A DNA stretch of 64,000 nt from Nocardia inohanensis NBRC 100128 (GTDB taxonomy: Bacteria > Actinomycetota > Actinomycetes > Mycobacteriales > Mycobacteriaceae). The position numbers and the translations under genes were made by a program. Below the pieces are notes generated by a model that ran no database searches, had not been told where the DNA came from, and saw only the letters and a list, made by a program, of their open reading frames with translations. Below, piece by piece: positions 1 to 8,421 of the stretch (position 1 is the first letter of the stretch; the number at the start of each line of letters is the position of its first letter). The DNA is taken from assembly GCF_001612945.1 (NCBI RefSeq), contig NZ_BDBK01000015.1, positions 62,001-126,000 on the forward strand, in the 5' to 3' direction.

Positions 1-1
1 C

Positions 2-526
2 GGCATCGGCGCGGTCATCGGCCACGAGATCGGTCACGGCTTCGACGATCAGGGTTCGAAGTACGACGGCGACGGCAACATGATCGACTGGTGGACCGAG
101 TCCGACCGCACCGAATTCGCCAAGCGCACCAGGGCTCTCATCGACCAGTACAACGCCTTCTCCCCCAAGGACCTCTCCGACGACCACACCGTCAACGGCG
201 AATTCACCATCGGCGAGAACATCGGCGACCTCGGCGGCCTCTCCATCGCCCTGGAGGCTTACAAGATTTCCTTGAACGGCAAGGAATCCCCGGAACTGGA
301 CGGCCTGACCGGCCTGCAACGAGTCTTCTTCGGCTGGGCCCAGGTCTGGCGCACCAAGGCTCGCCGGGAAGAGGCCATCCGCCGCCTCGCGGTGGACCCC
401 CACTCCCCGCCCGAATTCCGCTGCAACGGCGTGGTCCGCAACCTCGACGGCTTCCACGAAGCCTTCGACGTCAAACCCGGCGACGCCCTCTACCTGGACC
501 CGGCCGAACGCGTGAAGATTTGGTAG
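2..526 (+). CDS. M13-family zinc metallopeptidase (neprilysin/PepO-like), C-terminal part only
   Basis: The gene enters the window from the left, so only about 174 C-terminal residues are visible and the true start lies outside. The visible part opens with the zinc motif HEIGHGFDDQG (HExxH at visible residues 8-12), and the motif GENIGDLGG further on supplies the third zinc-ligand glutamate and the usual aspartate. It closes with the family's conserved tail, in which a FFGWAQVWR segment precedes CNGVVRNLDGFHEAFDV. M13 enzymes cleave peptides and are often exported or membrane-bound in actinobacteria, but no signal can be judged here. The stop codon overlaps the start of the next gene, which suggests coupled translation. 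Confidence 0.93.
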   Translation, partial: GIGAVIGHEIGHGFDDQGSKYDGDGNMIDWWTESDRTEFAKRTRALIDQYNAFSPKDLSDDHTVNGEFTIGENIGDLGGLSIALEAYKISLNGKESPELDGLTGLQRVFFGWAQVWRTKARREEAIRRLAVDPHSPPEFRCNGVVRNLDGFHEAFDVKPGDALYLDPAERVKIW

Positions 527-1047
527 CCGGAGCCGTCTATCTGATCACCGGCATTCAAGCCGCCGGGAAATCGACTGTCGCGCAGGCGCTCGCGGAGCGC
601 CTGCCGAAGTCGGCGCATATCCGCGGCGATGCCTTCCGCCGGTTCGTGGTGAGCGGGCGGGAGGAGATGCGGCCGGATCCGCCGGAGGCGGCGCTGGCGC
701 AATTGCGGTTGCGCTACCGATTGGCCGCGCAGACGGCGGATGCCTATGCGGCCGAGGGTTTTACGGCCGTCGTGCAGGATGTGGTGCTGGGTGAGTTCCT
801 GCCGTGGTTCGCCGACCGGATCCGGACTCGGCCGCGCTATGTGGTCGTATTGGCTCCCCGGCCGGAAGCGGTCGCCGCACGGGAGGCCGGGCGGGCGAAG
901 AACGCCTACGGGGCCTATACCGTCGAAGATCTCGATACCGGACTGCGCGAGACCACGCCGGCGATCGGATTGTGGCTGGACTCTTCGGATCTCACGGTCG
1001 AGCAGACCGTGGACGCGATTCTCGCGCAGGCGCGCCCCCTGCCCTGA
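520..1047 (+). CDS. AAA/P-loop kinase-like ATPase (chloramphenicol phosphotransferase/Zeta-toxin-like fold)
   Basis: A small P-loop protein of about 175 residues. The Walker A motif GIQAAGKST sits at residues 11-19, which is the usual position in small-molecule kinases of the AAA_33 or chloramphenicol phosphotransferase type. A DAFRR segment and a VVQDVV segment follow and resemble the acceptor/Walker B region. I chose the TTG at 520 because no ATG or GTG in this frame precedes the P-loop and because this TTG overlaps the stop of the peptidase gene. The open frame continues far upstream through the peptidase gene, but that part is a shadow. The substrate cannot be inferred. The stop lies three bases from the end of the convergent sugar ABC ATPase gene. 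Confidence 0.75.
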   Translation: MVAGAVYLITGIQAAGKSTVAQALAERLPKSAHIRGDAFRRFVVSGREEMRPDPPEAALAQLRLRYRLAAQTADAYAAEGFTAVVQDVVLGEFLPWFADRIRTRPRYVVVLAPRPEAVAAREAGRAKNAYGAYTVEDLDTGLRETTPAIGLWLDSSDLTVEQTVDAILAQARPLP

Positions 1048-1050
1048 GGT

Positions 1051-2130
1051 TCAGGACAAGCGTTGCTGGGTTTCGGCGTCGAAGAAGAAGATTTCGTCCA
1101 GTTTCGGGGTGAGGTAGAGGCGTTCGCCGAGCGTGATGCGGAGACGGCGGTCCACTCGGGCCACTACTCGGCCGGATTGGCTGGACCATTGATCGGTGAT
1201 GCCGTGGGAGTAGAGGAACGATTCCGCGCCGAGCTCTTCGAGGAGTTCGACCTCTACGGCCAGGGCGTTGGTGGGGTCGGTGGTGAGTTCCCAGGATTCG
1301 GGGCGGATGCCGATCACCACGTGTGAGCCGGAGACTTGGTGCGGCACCGGGATTCGCAGGTCGTTGAGGACCGCCGCGCCGGCTTCGATGGGGGCGGTGA
1401 GCAGGTTCATGCCGGGCGAGCCGATGAAGCCGGCCACGAAGGTGTTGACCGGGTTGTCGTAAAGCTCACGGGGAGCGGCGATCTGCTGTAGATGCCCGTC
1501 CTTCAGCACGGCCACCCGATGGCCCATCGTCATGGCTTCGACCTGGTCGTGGGTGACGTAGACCGTGGTGGTGCCGAGCCGCTTCTGGAGGGCGGCGATC
1601 TGCGAGCGAGTACTCACGCGGAGTTTCGCATCCAGATTGGACAGTGGTTCGTCCATGCAGAACACCTGCGGCCGCCGGACGATGGCGCGCCCCATGGCCA
1701 CGCGCTGGCGTTGGCCGCCGGAGAGTTTGGCCGGTTTCCGGTCGAGCAGGTCCTCGAGCTCCAGCATGGCCGCGGCTTCCTTGACCTGAACCAGGGTGTC
1801 CGCCTTGGACATTCCGGCATTGCGCAGCGCGAAGCCCATGTTCTCGGCGACGGTCATGTTCGGATACAGGGCATAACTCTGGAAGACCATCGCCACATCG
1901 CGATTGCGCGGAGCCAGCCCGGTCACGTCCAGGCCGCCGATGCGGATGCTGCCGGTGCTGACCGCTTCGAGACCCGCCAGCATGCGCAGACTGGTGGATT
2001 TGCCGCAGCCGGACGGCCCGACCAGGACCAGGAATTCACCGTCGGCGATATCGAGGTTCAGGTCGGACACGGCCGGGGCGGGCGCACCCGGGTAGGTGAG
2101 GGATACGCCCTCGAACTGCACAGTCGCCAT
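1051..2130 (-). CDS. Sugar ABC transporter ATP-binding protein (MsmK/UgpC/MalK type)
   Basis: This is the 359-residue ATPase of a carbohydrate importer. It shows Walker A GPSGCGKST near residue 38, the signature LSGGQRQRVAMGRAIVR near 135, Walker B CMDEPLSNLDAKLR near 155 and the H-loop THDQ. The last 120 residues form the OB-type regulatory (TOBE) domain found in MalK/UgpC proteins. An AGGAG lies nine bases before the ATG. It is the last gene of a four-gene run (permease, permease, binding protein, ATPase), 35 bases after the binding protein. Proteins of this family can energise several importers, which matters because the second importer in this window has no ATPase. Confidence 0.95.
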   Translation of the reverse strand: MATVQFEGVSLTYPGAPAPAVSDLNLDIADGEFLVLVGPSGCGKSTSLRMLAGLEAVSTGSIRIGGLDVTGLAPRNRDVAMVFQSYALYPNMTVAENMGFALRNAGMSKADTLVQVKEAAAMLELEDLLDRKPAKLSGGQRQRVAMGRAIVRRPQVFCMDEPLSNLDAKLRVSTRSQIAALQKRLGTTTVYVTHDQVEAMTMGHRVAVLKDGHLQQIAAPRELYDNPVNTFVAGFIGSPGMNLLTAPIEAGAAVLNDLRIPVPHQVSGSHVVIGIRPESWELTTDPTNALAVEVELLEELGAESFLYSHGITDQWSSQSGRVVARVDRRLRITLGERLYLTPKLDEIFFFDAETQQRLS

Positions 2131-2165
2131 GCGGCGGGTCTCCTAGCTAGGTCAGGTCGGCGGTA

Positions 2166-3497
2166 TTACTTGGGCAGCTTGGGGGCGATCTGCTTGTCGT
2201 AGATCGACTGGAGCTGCGTGGTGATATCCGCGAAAGCCGCTGTGACGTCGCGGTTCTGGTTGCCGATCTGCTCCATACCGCCGCCGATGATCTGGTCGGC
2301 GCCGGGCAGGAAGACGCGGGCGTAGTCCTGGGACTTGGTGACGGCCAGCTGTTCGATGGCGGTCTTGTTGTTCGGGTTCTTGGCCAGGAACTCGATCTCG
2401 GTCGGGTCTTGCAATGCCGACTTGCGCACCGGCATGTACCCGGTGGCCTGCGAGAAGTAGGCGGTATTGGCGGCATTGGTGACGAACTCGATGAACTTGA
2501 GCGCGTTCTCCTTGCGTGCGTCCGAGATACCGGACGGAATGGCCAGCCCCGCACCGCCGGTGGTGGCGCCCGCGCCGTTGGGGTGCGGCAGGAAGGCGGT
2601 GCCGAACTCCAGCTTGCCCTCGGCGCTCTTCTTGATGCCCTTGAGATCACCGGTGGAGGCGATGGCCGAGGCCACCACGCCGGTGCCGAAGTCCACCGCG
2701 ACCTGCGGGCTGATGGTGGCGTACTTCTTGTCGTTGATCATGGTGCGCAGGAAGTTCCCGGCCTCGATGGACTTGGGGTCGTTGAACTTCAGCTTCCACT
2801 GATCGGAGTAGCCGCCGCCGAAGGTCCACATCGGGCCCTGGAAGGTCCAGCCCAGGTAGTTCTTGGCGTCACCCCAGCCGTGCGCGAACTTGCCGCCGCC
2901 GACGACGGATTGCAGCTTGGGGCCCCACTCGTCGAATTCCTGCCAGGAGTTCGGGCCGCGGTCCGGCAGACCGGCCTTGGACCAGACGTCCTTGTTGTAG
3001 TAGAAGACCTGCGTCGAGCGCGCGTAGGGCAGCGCGTAATGCTTGCCGTTGTACAGGTAGTCGGCGGCGAGGGAATCGACGTAGTCGTCGAGTTTCACAC
3101 CGGCGGAACCGAAGTGGCTGTCCAGGGGCTCGATCTTGCCGGTGAGCGCGTAATTGAACCACCACACATCCGAGAGCACCACGATGTCGGGCAGGTCGCC
3201 GCCGGAGAGCGCCGCATTGAACTTCTGCGACACCTCCTCGTAGTTCTTGCCCGCGTCGACCAGTTCGACCTTGATCTCCGGGTACTTGGCCTGGAACTTG
3301 TTGATCAGTTCCAGCTCTTGGTCTTTGGAGGTGCCCGGGTGGTTGGACCAGAAGGTGAGCTTGTTGCCGTCACCGCCCTGCTTGCTGCCGCCACCACCGG
3401 TGCCCGCGCAGGCGGTGAGCGCCAGCCCGGCCGCGGTGGCTCCGGCCAGCCCGAGGAATCCGCGACGAGACAGATTCGGGAATCGCGATTCGGACAC
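2166..3497 (-). CDS. Sugar ABC transporter substrate-binding lipoprotein (Tat type)
   Basis: An extracellular solute-binding protein of family 1, 443 residues. The N-terminus has a twin-arginine motif (SRRGFLG) followed by a hydrophobic stretch and a lipobox ending LTAC, so it should be exported folded and lipid-anchored outside the membrane. I chose the GTG at 3497 because AAGGAG precedes it at a good distance; the open frame runs on upstream only through the permease gene. It lies between the second permease and the ATPase and should deliver a sugar to them. The sugar cannot be told from the sequence. Confidence 0.95.
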   Translation of the reverse strand: MSESRFPNLSRRGFLGLAGATAAGLALTACAGTGGGGSKQGGDGNKLTFWSNHPGTSKDQELELINKFQAKYPEIKVELVDAGKNYEEVSQKFNAALSGGDLPDIVVLSDVWWFNYALTGKIEPLDSHFGSAGVKLDDYVDSLAADYLYNGKHYALPYARSTQVFYYNKDVWSKAGLPDRGPNSWQEFDEWGPKLQSVVGGGKFAHGWGDAKNYLGWTFQGPMWTFGGGYSDQWKLKFNDPKSIEAGNFLRTMINDKKYATISPQVAVDFGTGVVASAIASTGDLKGIKKSAEGKLEFGTAFLPHPNGAGATTGGAGLAIPSGISDARKENALKFIEFVTNAANTAYFSQATGYMPVRKSALQDPTEIEFLAKNPNNKTAIEQLAVTKSQDYARVFLPGADQIIGGGMEQIGNQNRDVTAAFADITTQLQSIYDKQIAPKLPK

Positions 3498-3517
3498 TGT
3501 GAATCTCCTTCTGGGAC

Positions 3518-4366
3518 TTAGCCCTTGACCGCACCGGAGGTGAGGCCCTTGATCATGTGACGCTGCAAGGCGAGGAAGACGATCAGGATCGGCAGCATGG
3601 TGAGCAGGGTGCCGGCCATCACCGGCCCCCAGTTGGTGATGCTCGGGTTCTCGGTGTTCTGCAACAGGGTCAGCCCGACCGGCAGCGTGGCGACGTCGGA
3701 GCTGTCGGCCATCAGGAACGGCCACAGGTATTCGTTCCACTCGTTGACGAGCGTGACCACCGCGAACGCCACCATGGTCGGTCCGGACATGGGCAGCACC
3801 ACCCGGGTGAGCAGCCGCCACCAGCCCGCGCCGTCCATCCGCGCCGCCTCGATCACCTCGTTCGGCAGCGACAGGAAGTGATTGCGCATCAGGAACGTCC
3901 CGAAGGCCACACCGCAGAGTGGAACGATGATGCCCACCAGCGTGTTTCGCCAGCCCAACTGGGAGACGAGCGCGTAGTTGGAGATGACGGTGATCTGGTT
4001 CGGCACCATGAGCGCCGCGATGATCACCAGGAAGAGCACGTTCTTCCCCGGGAACCGCAGGAACACCAGCCCGTATGCGCTGAGCACACCGAGCACGAAC
4101 TTCACCCCCGCCACCACGCCGGTCACGATGAGCGAGTTCCGTAGGAAGGTCCAGAACGGCAGCGTGGTGGTGGCCTCGCGATAGTTCTCCGGATGCCACA
4201 CGTGCGGCCAGTACACGGCCGGCTGCACGTAGATGTCGTCGTGTTCCTTGAACGAGTTGATGATGATCCAGAACAGCGGCACCCCGACGATGATCAGCAC
4301 GCACACCATGGCGAGGTAGCCGAAAACGTCTGCCCAGAAAGCACTGTCGCCGCGCTTGAACTTCAT
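3518..4366 (-). CDS. Carbohydrate ABC transporter permease (MalG/UgpE type)
   Basis: A 282-residue membrane protein with six predicted hydrophobic spans. It has the permease cytoplasmic loop EVIEAARMDGAGWWRLLTRVVLP, the EAA motif that docks onto the ATPase. The short N-terminus and the final GLTSGAVKG segment are typical of the second, MalG-like permease of CUT1 importers. Its ATG overlaps the stop of the first permease gene as ATGA, so the two are translationally coupled. It works with the partner permease, the Tat lipoprotein and the ATPase encoded beside it. Confidence 0.95.
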   Translation of the reverse strand: MKFKRGDSAFWADVFGYLAMVCVLIIVGVPLFWIIINSFKEHDDIYVQPAVYWPHVWHPENYREATTTLPFWTFLRNSLIVTGVVAGVKFVLGVLSAYGLVFLRFPGKNVLFLVIIAALMVPNQITVISNYALVSQLGWRNTLVGIIVPLCGVAFGTFLMRNHFLSLPNEVIEAARMDGAGWWRLLTRVVLPMSGPTMVAFAVVTLVNEWNEYLWPFLMADSSDVATLPVGLTLLQNTENPSITNWGPVMAGTLLTMLPILIVFLALQRHMIKGLTSGAVKG

Positions 4367-5415
4367 GACCGCTCGGCCCGATCCATGATTCGCACCTGGA
4401 GCAGCGTCACGGTCAGCAGCACCACGAACATGATGGTGGCGACCGTCGCCCCGTACCCGGCACGGAAGTTGACGAAGGATTCCCGGTACACCTGCACGAC
4501 CATGGTGGTGGTGCCGGTGGCGAGCGGCCCGCCGCGGGTCATCGTGTAGATGATGTCGAAGACCTGGAGCGAGTTCAGCAGCACGGTGATGGAGAGGAAG
4601 AAGGTGGTGGGCCGCAGCTGCGGCAGCAGCACCCGGGTGAAGGTGGTCCAGCGGCTCGCGCCGTCGATCTCCGCCGCCTCCATCAAATCCTGTCGGGTGC
4701 CCTGCAAGGCGGCCAGGTAGATGACGAAGGTGTAGCCCAGGTTCTTCCACAGGTAGGTGACGGTCACCATGAACAGCGCCCAGTTCGGGTCCTTGTAGAA
4801 CTGCGGCACGTCCTCGACGCCGAGCTTGTGCAGGACGTCCTGCACCAGGCCCACGGTCGGGTCGAAGACGAACTGGAAGGCCACGCCGATGGCCGCGCCC
4901 GAGATGACGAACGGTGCGAAGATCGCCGACCGGACCACATTGCGCCCGAACAGCTTGCGATCCAGCAGCAGGGCGAGCGCCAGGCCCAGCACCATGCTGC
5001 CGATGACGGCGACCAGCGTGAAAATCACTGTATTGCGGACGATTTGCCATGAATCGTTGCGTCCCCACCACTCGACATAATTGTCGAACCCGACGAAGGT
5101 GGACTCACTGTCGGAGATGTTCCAGTCGAAGAACGACAGCCGGATATTGTCGATCAGCGGCCGATATACGAAGACCGACAACAGGATCAGGTTCGGCAGC
5201 ACCAGGATGGTGAACAGCGCATAGTCCTGCCATGGCCGTCCACGCCAGCCCCGACCGGGTGGCTGCGGTAGTACTCGTTCGGGGCTCGATCGCACCCGCG
5301 CAGCCTGACGGTTGCGAGCGAATAGCCGGTGACGTCTGGATGCCAACCCGTTGAACTGTGGGCGGGCAGCCGCCACCGTATGTTCACCAGGTTCACCCGC
5401 AGCTGGCGCGGACAT
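4363..5415 (-). CDS. Carbohydrate ABC transporter permease (MalF/UgpA type)
   Basis: This is the first gene of the importer operon, encoding about 350 residues. A basic, Pro-rich tail of about 70 residues precedes the first membrane span (YALFTILVLPNLILLSVFV), and the EAA loop DLMEAAEIDGASRWTTFTRVLLP is near the C-terminal third. I use the ATG at 5415. The frame is open further upstream to 5496, but that extension would run through a 20-bp hairpin, so it is unlikely to be translated. The operon promoter should lie between the hairpin and 5415. Confidence 0.9.
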   Translation of the reverse strand: MSAPAAGEPGEHTVAAARPQFNGLASRRHRLFARNRQAARVRSSPERVLPQPPGRGWRGRPWQDYALFTILVLPNLILLSVFVYRPLIDNIRLSFFDWNISDSESTFVGFDNYVEWWGRNDSWQIVRNTVIFTLVAVIGSMVLGLALALLLDRKLFGRNVVRSAIFAPFVISGAAIGVAFQFVFDPTVGLVQDVLHKLGVEDVPQFYKDPNWALFMVTVTYLWKNLGYTFVIYLAALQGTRQDLMEAAEIDGASRWTTFTRVLLPQLRPTTFFLSITVLLNSLQVFDIIYTMTRGGPLATGTTTMVVQVYRESFVNFRAGYGATVATIMFVVLLTVTLLQVRIMDRAERS

Positions 5416-5474
5416 GCGCGAATAGTACGGTCGCCCAGTCTCTTTCGTGACGGAATCGTATGAACAGGTAACGA

Positions 5475-5518
5475 ACACGAAGGACGTCCTCGGCATCGGC
5501 CGAGGACGTCCTTCGTGT
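5475..5518 (-). terminator. Perfect 20-bp hairpin between the L,D-transpeptidase gene and the sugar importer operon
   Basis: Positions 5475-5494 and 5499-5518 are exact inverted complements with the four-base loop ATCG. It lies about 145 bases after the stop of the transpeptidase gene and 60 bases before the importer operon, both on the minus strand. There is no T run, as is common for hairpin terminators in high-GC actinobacteria. It probably ends transpeptidase transcription. An operator role is also possible because the stem is fully symmetric. Confidence 0.6.
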
Positions 5519-5662
5519 GTCGGTAGGTGACAACTGATTTCGGGACGAGAGGGTAACTCACCGGGTACGTCCAGAATCAGGGTCGCACCTGGCCGCCGGC
5601 CCGCATGCGAGACCGGCGACGGCTCTCAGCCGCGCGCTGAAGTCCCGGGGAGGCGGAACAGG

Positions 5663-6571
5663 CTAGTTCCAGTCGCCCCAGCCGTCGCTGGTGGAGAGGG
5701 TTCCGCCCTGGGTGTTCTTCACGATCACCGGGTCACCCTTCTTCACGTTCTCCTGGAACCACTTGGCGTCCGCGGTTGAGACGTTCAGGCAGCCGTGCGA
5801 GGTATTGGACTTGCCCTGCTGCCCCACGCTCCACGGCGCGGCGTGCACGAAGATGCCGCTGTTGGACATGCGGGTGGCGTACTCGACCTCGAGCTTGTAC
5901 CCCTCGGGCGCCGTGGTCGGCACGCCGTAGGTCGAGGAATCCATGATCATCTTGCGATTCCGCTCGCTGACGATGTAGGTCCCGTTCGGGGTCTCGTGCC
6001 CGGTCTTGCCCATGGAGGTCGGCATGGTCTTCACGACCTCGCCGTTGCGGGTCACCACGATCTCGTGGGTGGTGTCGTCGGCGGTGGCGATGAACTCGTC
6101 GCCGACCTCGTAGGCGACGTGCGTGCCGCCGGCCTCGACGGTGATCTTGGACCCGGCCGGCCAGAAGTTCTCCGGCCGCCAGCGGACCTGCTTGTCGCCC
6201 ATCCAGTAGAAGTGGCCGTCCACCTTGTTGGTGGAGGTGATCCGGATGGCCTTCTCGGCGGTCTCGTGATCGCTCACGGCCTCTTTGAAGTTGATGATGA
6301 CCGGCTGGGCCACGCCGACCACTTCCCCGTCACCGGGGCTGATGTTCGGGGCGGTGAAGTTGGCCGGGGGAATCGGCGACTTGGCGTTCGGGTCGGTGGG
6401 CAGCGAGCCCGGCGCGGGCTGCGGCATCACCGCCGAGGGCACGCCCGGCAGCTCCGGGCCGCCCGGCCACAGCGGGCCGGCTGATGCTGGTGCTGCCAAC
6501 ACGGCTCCGGTCGCCGCCAGCGCGGCGAAGGCAATCAGTCCCGTTTTCCGGTTCCGTCGGGTCAAGCGCAC
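5663..6571 (-). CDS. L,D-transpeptidase with bacterial Ig-like domain and YkuD catalytic domain
   Basis: The enzyme makes 3-3 cross-links in peptidoglycan. The N-terminus reads as a signal peptide (basic RLTRRNRK, hydrophobic core, ASAG). A Pro-rich linker and an Ig-like domain (ISPGDGEVVGVAQPVIINF) follow, then a YkuD domain with the catalytic signature SHGCLNV, where the cysteine falls near residue 261 of 302. I chose the GTG at 6571 because GGAGAGG lies nine bases upstream and the signal peptide then begins directly. An ATG at 6658 in the same frame would add 29 residues. Two CRP-like sites lie in the upstream gap. Confidence 0.93.
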   Translation of the reverse strand: MRLTRRNRKTGLIAFAALAATGAVLAAPASAGPLWPGGPELPGVPSAVMPQPAPGSLPTDPNAKSPIPPANFTAPNISPGDGEVVGVAQPVIINFKEAVSDHETAEKAIRITSTNKVDGHFYWMGDKQVRWRPENFWPAGSKITVEAGGTHVAYEVGDEFIATADDTTHEIVVTRNGEVVKTMPTSMGKTGHETPNGTYIVSERNRKMIMDSSTYGVPTTAPEGYKLEVEYATRMSNSGIFVHAAPWSVGQQGKSNTSHGCLNVSTADAKWFQENVKKGDPVIVKNTQGGTLSTSDGWGDWN

Positions 6572-6792
6572 AGCAGCGATCCTCTCCAAGCCGCCTCTCC
6601 GCGACTTCAGCGCACGGCTGAGAGCCGTAGGGAGTCGGGAACGCGCGGCGGCGGTCATGGAGCAACCCGATTTTGGGCGTACCCGGCGAGTTACCCCGAA
6701 ACTTGCGAAATCAGTTCTTCCGCATCCCTTTCTACAGTGCGGTGCGAGGTGGTCCAATCCTGTTCTGGCAGTTATGCATACCGACTCCCTGG

Positions 6793-6808
6793 TGTGCGAT
6801 GTGTCACA
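6793..6808. promoter_or_regulatory. CRP/FNR-type operator candidate (TGTGC-N6-TCACA)
   Basis: The sequence TGTGCGATGTGTCACA differs from the mycobacterial CRP consensus TGTGA-N6-TCACA at one defined position. It lies about 220 bases before the chosen transpeptidase start, in the gap that must carry that gene's promoter. Confidence 0.4.
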
Positions 6809-6919
6809 ACACCGTCAGCGGGCTATGTGTGCGCTGCGAATATGCCGATGGCGTCGGCGATTCCTCTGCACCCCCACGTTCTCCGCGGAGACCGGAGTGT
6901 TTACTTCCTCAAACCCGGT

Positions 6920-6935
6920 TGTGATCGAAATCACG
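6920..6935. promoter_or_regulatory. Second CRP/FNR-type operator candidate (TGTGA-N6-TCACG)
   Basis: The sequence TGTGATCGAAATCACG matches nine of ten consensus positions. It lies just past the stop of the P450 gene and about 350 bases before the transpeptidase start, so it is far from the likely promoter. Confidence 0.3.
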
Positions 6936-6944
6936 GACGTCACA

Positions 6945-8324
6945 TCAAGGTTCGCGCACCTCGAAGGTGATCGCCGCGCGCGGGCCGGTGGCGATATTGT
7001 GCGGCACCGTCATCGGTGTCCGCCCGCGCGCGAAACGCGGAGACAATTCCAGTCGCACTGTCTCGAGCACCGTGGCGAGCACGATGCGCAATTCCAGGTC
7101 CGCCAGCGCGGCCCCCACGCAACGCCGGTGCCCGCCGCCGAACGGCACGAATTCGAATGGGCCGTATCGGCGTTCGAGAAACCGCCCGGGCTCGAAGTCC
7201 TGCGGCCGCGACCACACCCGCGGATCGGAGTGCAGCAGCTGTACCGCGATGCCCATGGTGTCCCCCGCCACCAGCGTCGCGCCGCGCAGGGTGAAATCAC
7301 CGGTGAGCCTGCGCAATACCAGCGGTACCGGCGGATGCAGGCGCAGCGTCTCCTGGCACACCGCGTCCAGATAGGGCAGTTTCGCCAGCTCCAGCGGGTC
7401 GATCGACGCACCCGCCGCGGCCAGCTCGCTTCGCAGCCGTGCCAGCGCCTGTGGTGTGCGGTGCAGCCGGTAGAGCGCCCAGACCAGCGTGGTCGCGGTG
7501 GTCTCGTGCCCGGCCACCAGTAGCGTCCGCAACTGCTCGCGCAGGTCGGAATCGCTCATGGCGCTGCCGTCTTCGTATCGGGACTCCAGTAGCAGGCTCA
7601 AAATATCTTGTCCCGCAACGGTATTCGCGCGCCGCGCGGCGACCTCCGCATCGATGAGCCGATCGAACCGGTCCCGCGCGGCGCGGAAACGTTCCCACCC
7701 GGTAACTCCGAGCAGGTCGCGCCGCAATGCCGGAATCAGAAAGAGTGTGGTGCCGTAGGAATTCAGGAATTCTGTTGTAGCAATGGTGAATTCGGCTCGC
7801 TTTTCCGGATCCTCGATTCCGAACACCGCCGCCAGAATCACCCGCATGGTTATGGCGCGTGCCGCGGACCGCGCATCCACCCGCCGTCCCGGCCGCCATG
7901 CGCCCCCGTCGTGATCGTCCTGTAATTCCGCTCGGGCCGCGTCCTGAATTATCTTGCCGTAGGCGCTGATTCGATTCCGGTGGAATGCCGGAGCGAGTAG
8001 AGCCCGATCGCTGCGATGCCGCCCGCCCCCCTCCAGAATGAGCGATGCCGCCCCCACCATCGGCTCGATGGGATTGGGCAGCGGCGGCGTCAGCAACTCC
8101 ACGGGCGCCCGGAACACCTCCCGCGCCCCCGCCGGCGTCCCGGTGAACACCGCCGACCCCAGCCCCGGGAATCGCACCAGGAACGGATCGCCGTCCCGCT
8201 GCCGCCGCCGGGCCAGGTAGCGCTCCAGGTCGGCCCCGGCGGCGAGCGCGTGCAGTACCGCCAGCCGCGGTTCCCGGAGCTGGACCGGTGTACTGGGATC
8301 GGCGGATTCGCGGGCCGTGGTCAC
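6945..8324 (-). CDS. Cytochrome P450
   Basis: A 459-residue haem monooxygenase. Three landmark motifs are present: AGHETT of the oxygen-binding I helix (residues 271-276), ETLR of the K helix (325-328), and the haem loop FVPFGGGHRRCVG with the axial cysteine at 402. The overall layout resembles the long, CYP102/CYP135-like actinobacterial P450s, not the steroid-oxidising CYP125/CYP142. It is a single gene with no ferredoxin or reductase nearby, so its electron donors must be elsewhere. The substrate is unknown. A short divergent promoter region separates it from the lipoprotein gene at 8422. Confidence 0.96.
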   Translation of the reverse strand: MTTARESADPSTPVQLREPRLAVLHALAAGADLERYLARRRQRDGDPFLVRFPGLGSAVFTGTPAGAREVFRAPVELLTPPLPNPIEPMVGAASLILEGGGRHRSDRALLAPAFHRNRISAYGKIIQDAARAELQDDHDGGAWRPGRRVDARSAARAITMRVILAAVFGIEDPEKRAEFTIATTEFLNSYGTTLFLIPALRRDLLGVTGWERFRAARDRFDRLIDAEVAARRANTVAGQDILSLLLESRYEDGSAMSDSDLREQLRTLLVAGHETTATTLVWALYRLHRTPQALARLRSELAAAGASIDPLELAKLPYLDAVCQETLRLHPPVPLVLRRLTGDFTLRGATLVAGDTMGIAVQLLHSDPRVWSRPQDFEPGRFLERRYGPFEFVPFGGGHRRCVGAALADLELRIVLATVLETVRLELSPRFARGRTPMTVPHNIATGPRAAITFEVREP

Positions 8325-8421
8325 CCTCTCCTATACGAATCGAGCTGGGCGCTGGTTCGAGGACGTGTGATATGCATGGCGCAAAGTCAAAGCTATTCGT
8401 TTCTCAAATCTTAGGACTGTT

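Larger units (their letters stand above)
6572..6944. other. Intergenic region upstream of the L,D-transpeptidase gene, with two CRP-like sites
   Basis: I find no convincing gene in this gap. The short open frames have no good start or recognisable product. The gap holds the promoter of the minus-strand transpeptidase gene and the 3' flank of the P450 gene. Two 16-base sequences fit the CRP-type pattern TGTGA-N6-TCACA at nine of ten positions and are listed separately. Confidence 0.6.

Noticed and set aside
6659..6757. N-terminal extension of the L,D-transpeptidase to 6757
   Set aside because: It would put over 60 residues ahead of the signal peptide; the GTG at 6571 has a strong ribosome-binding site.
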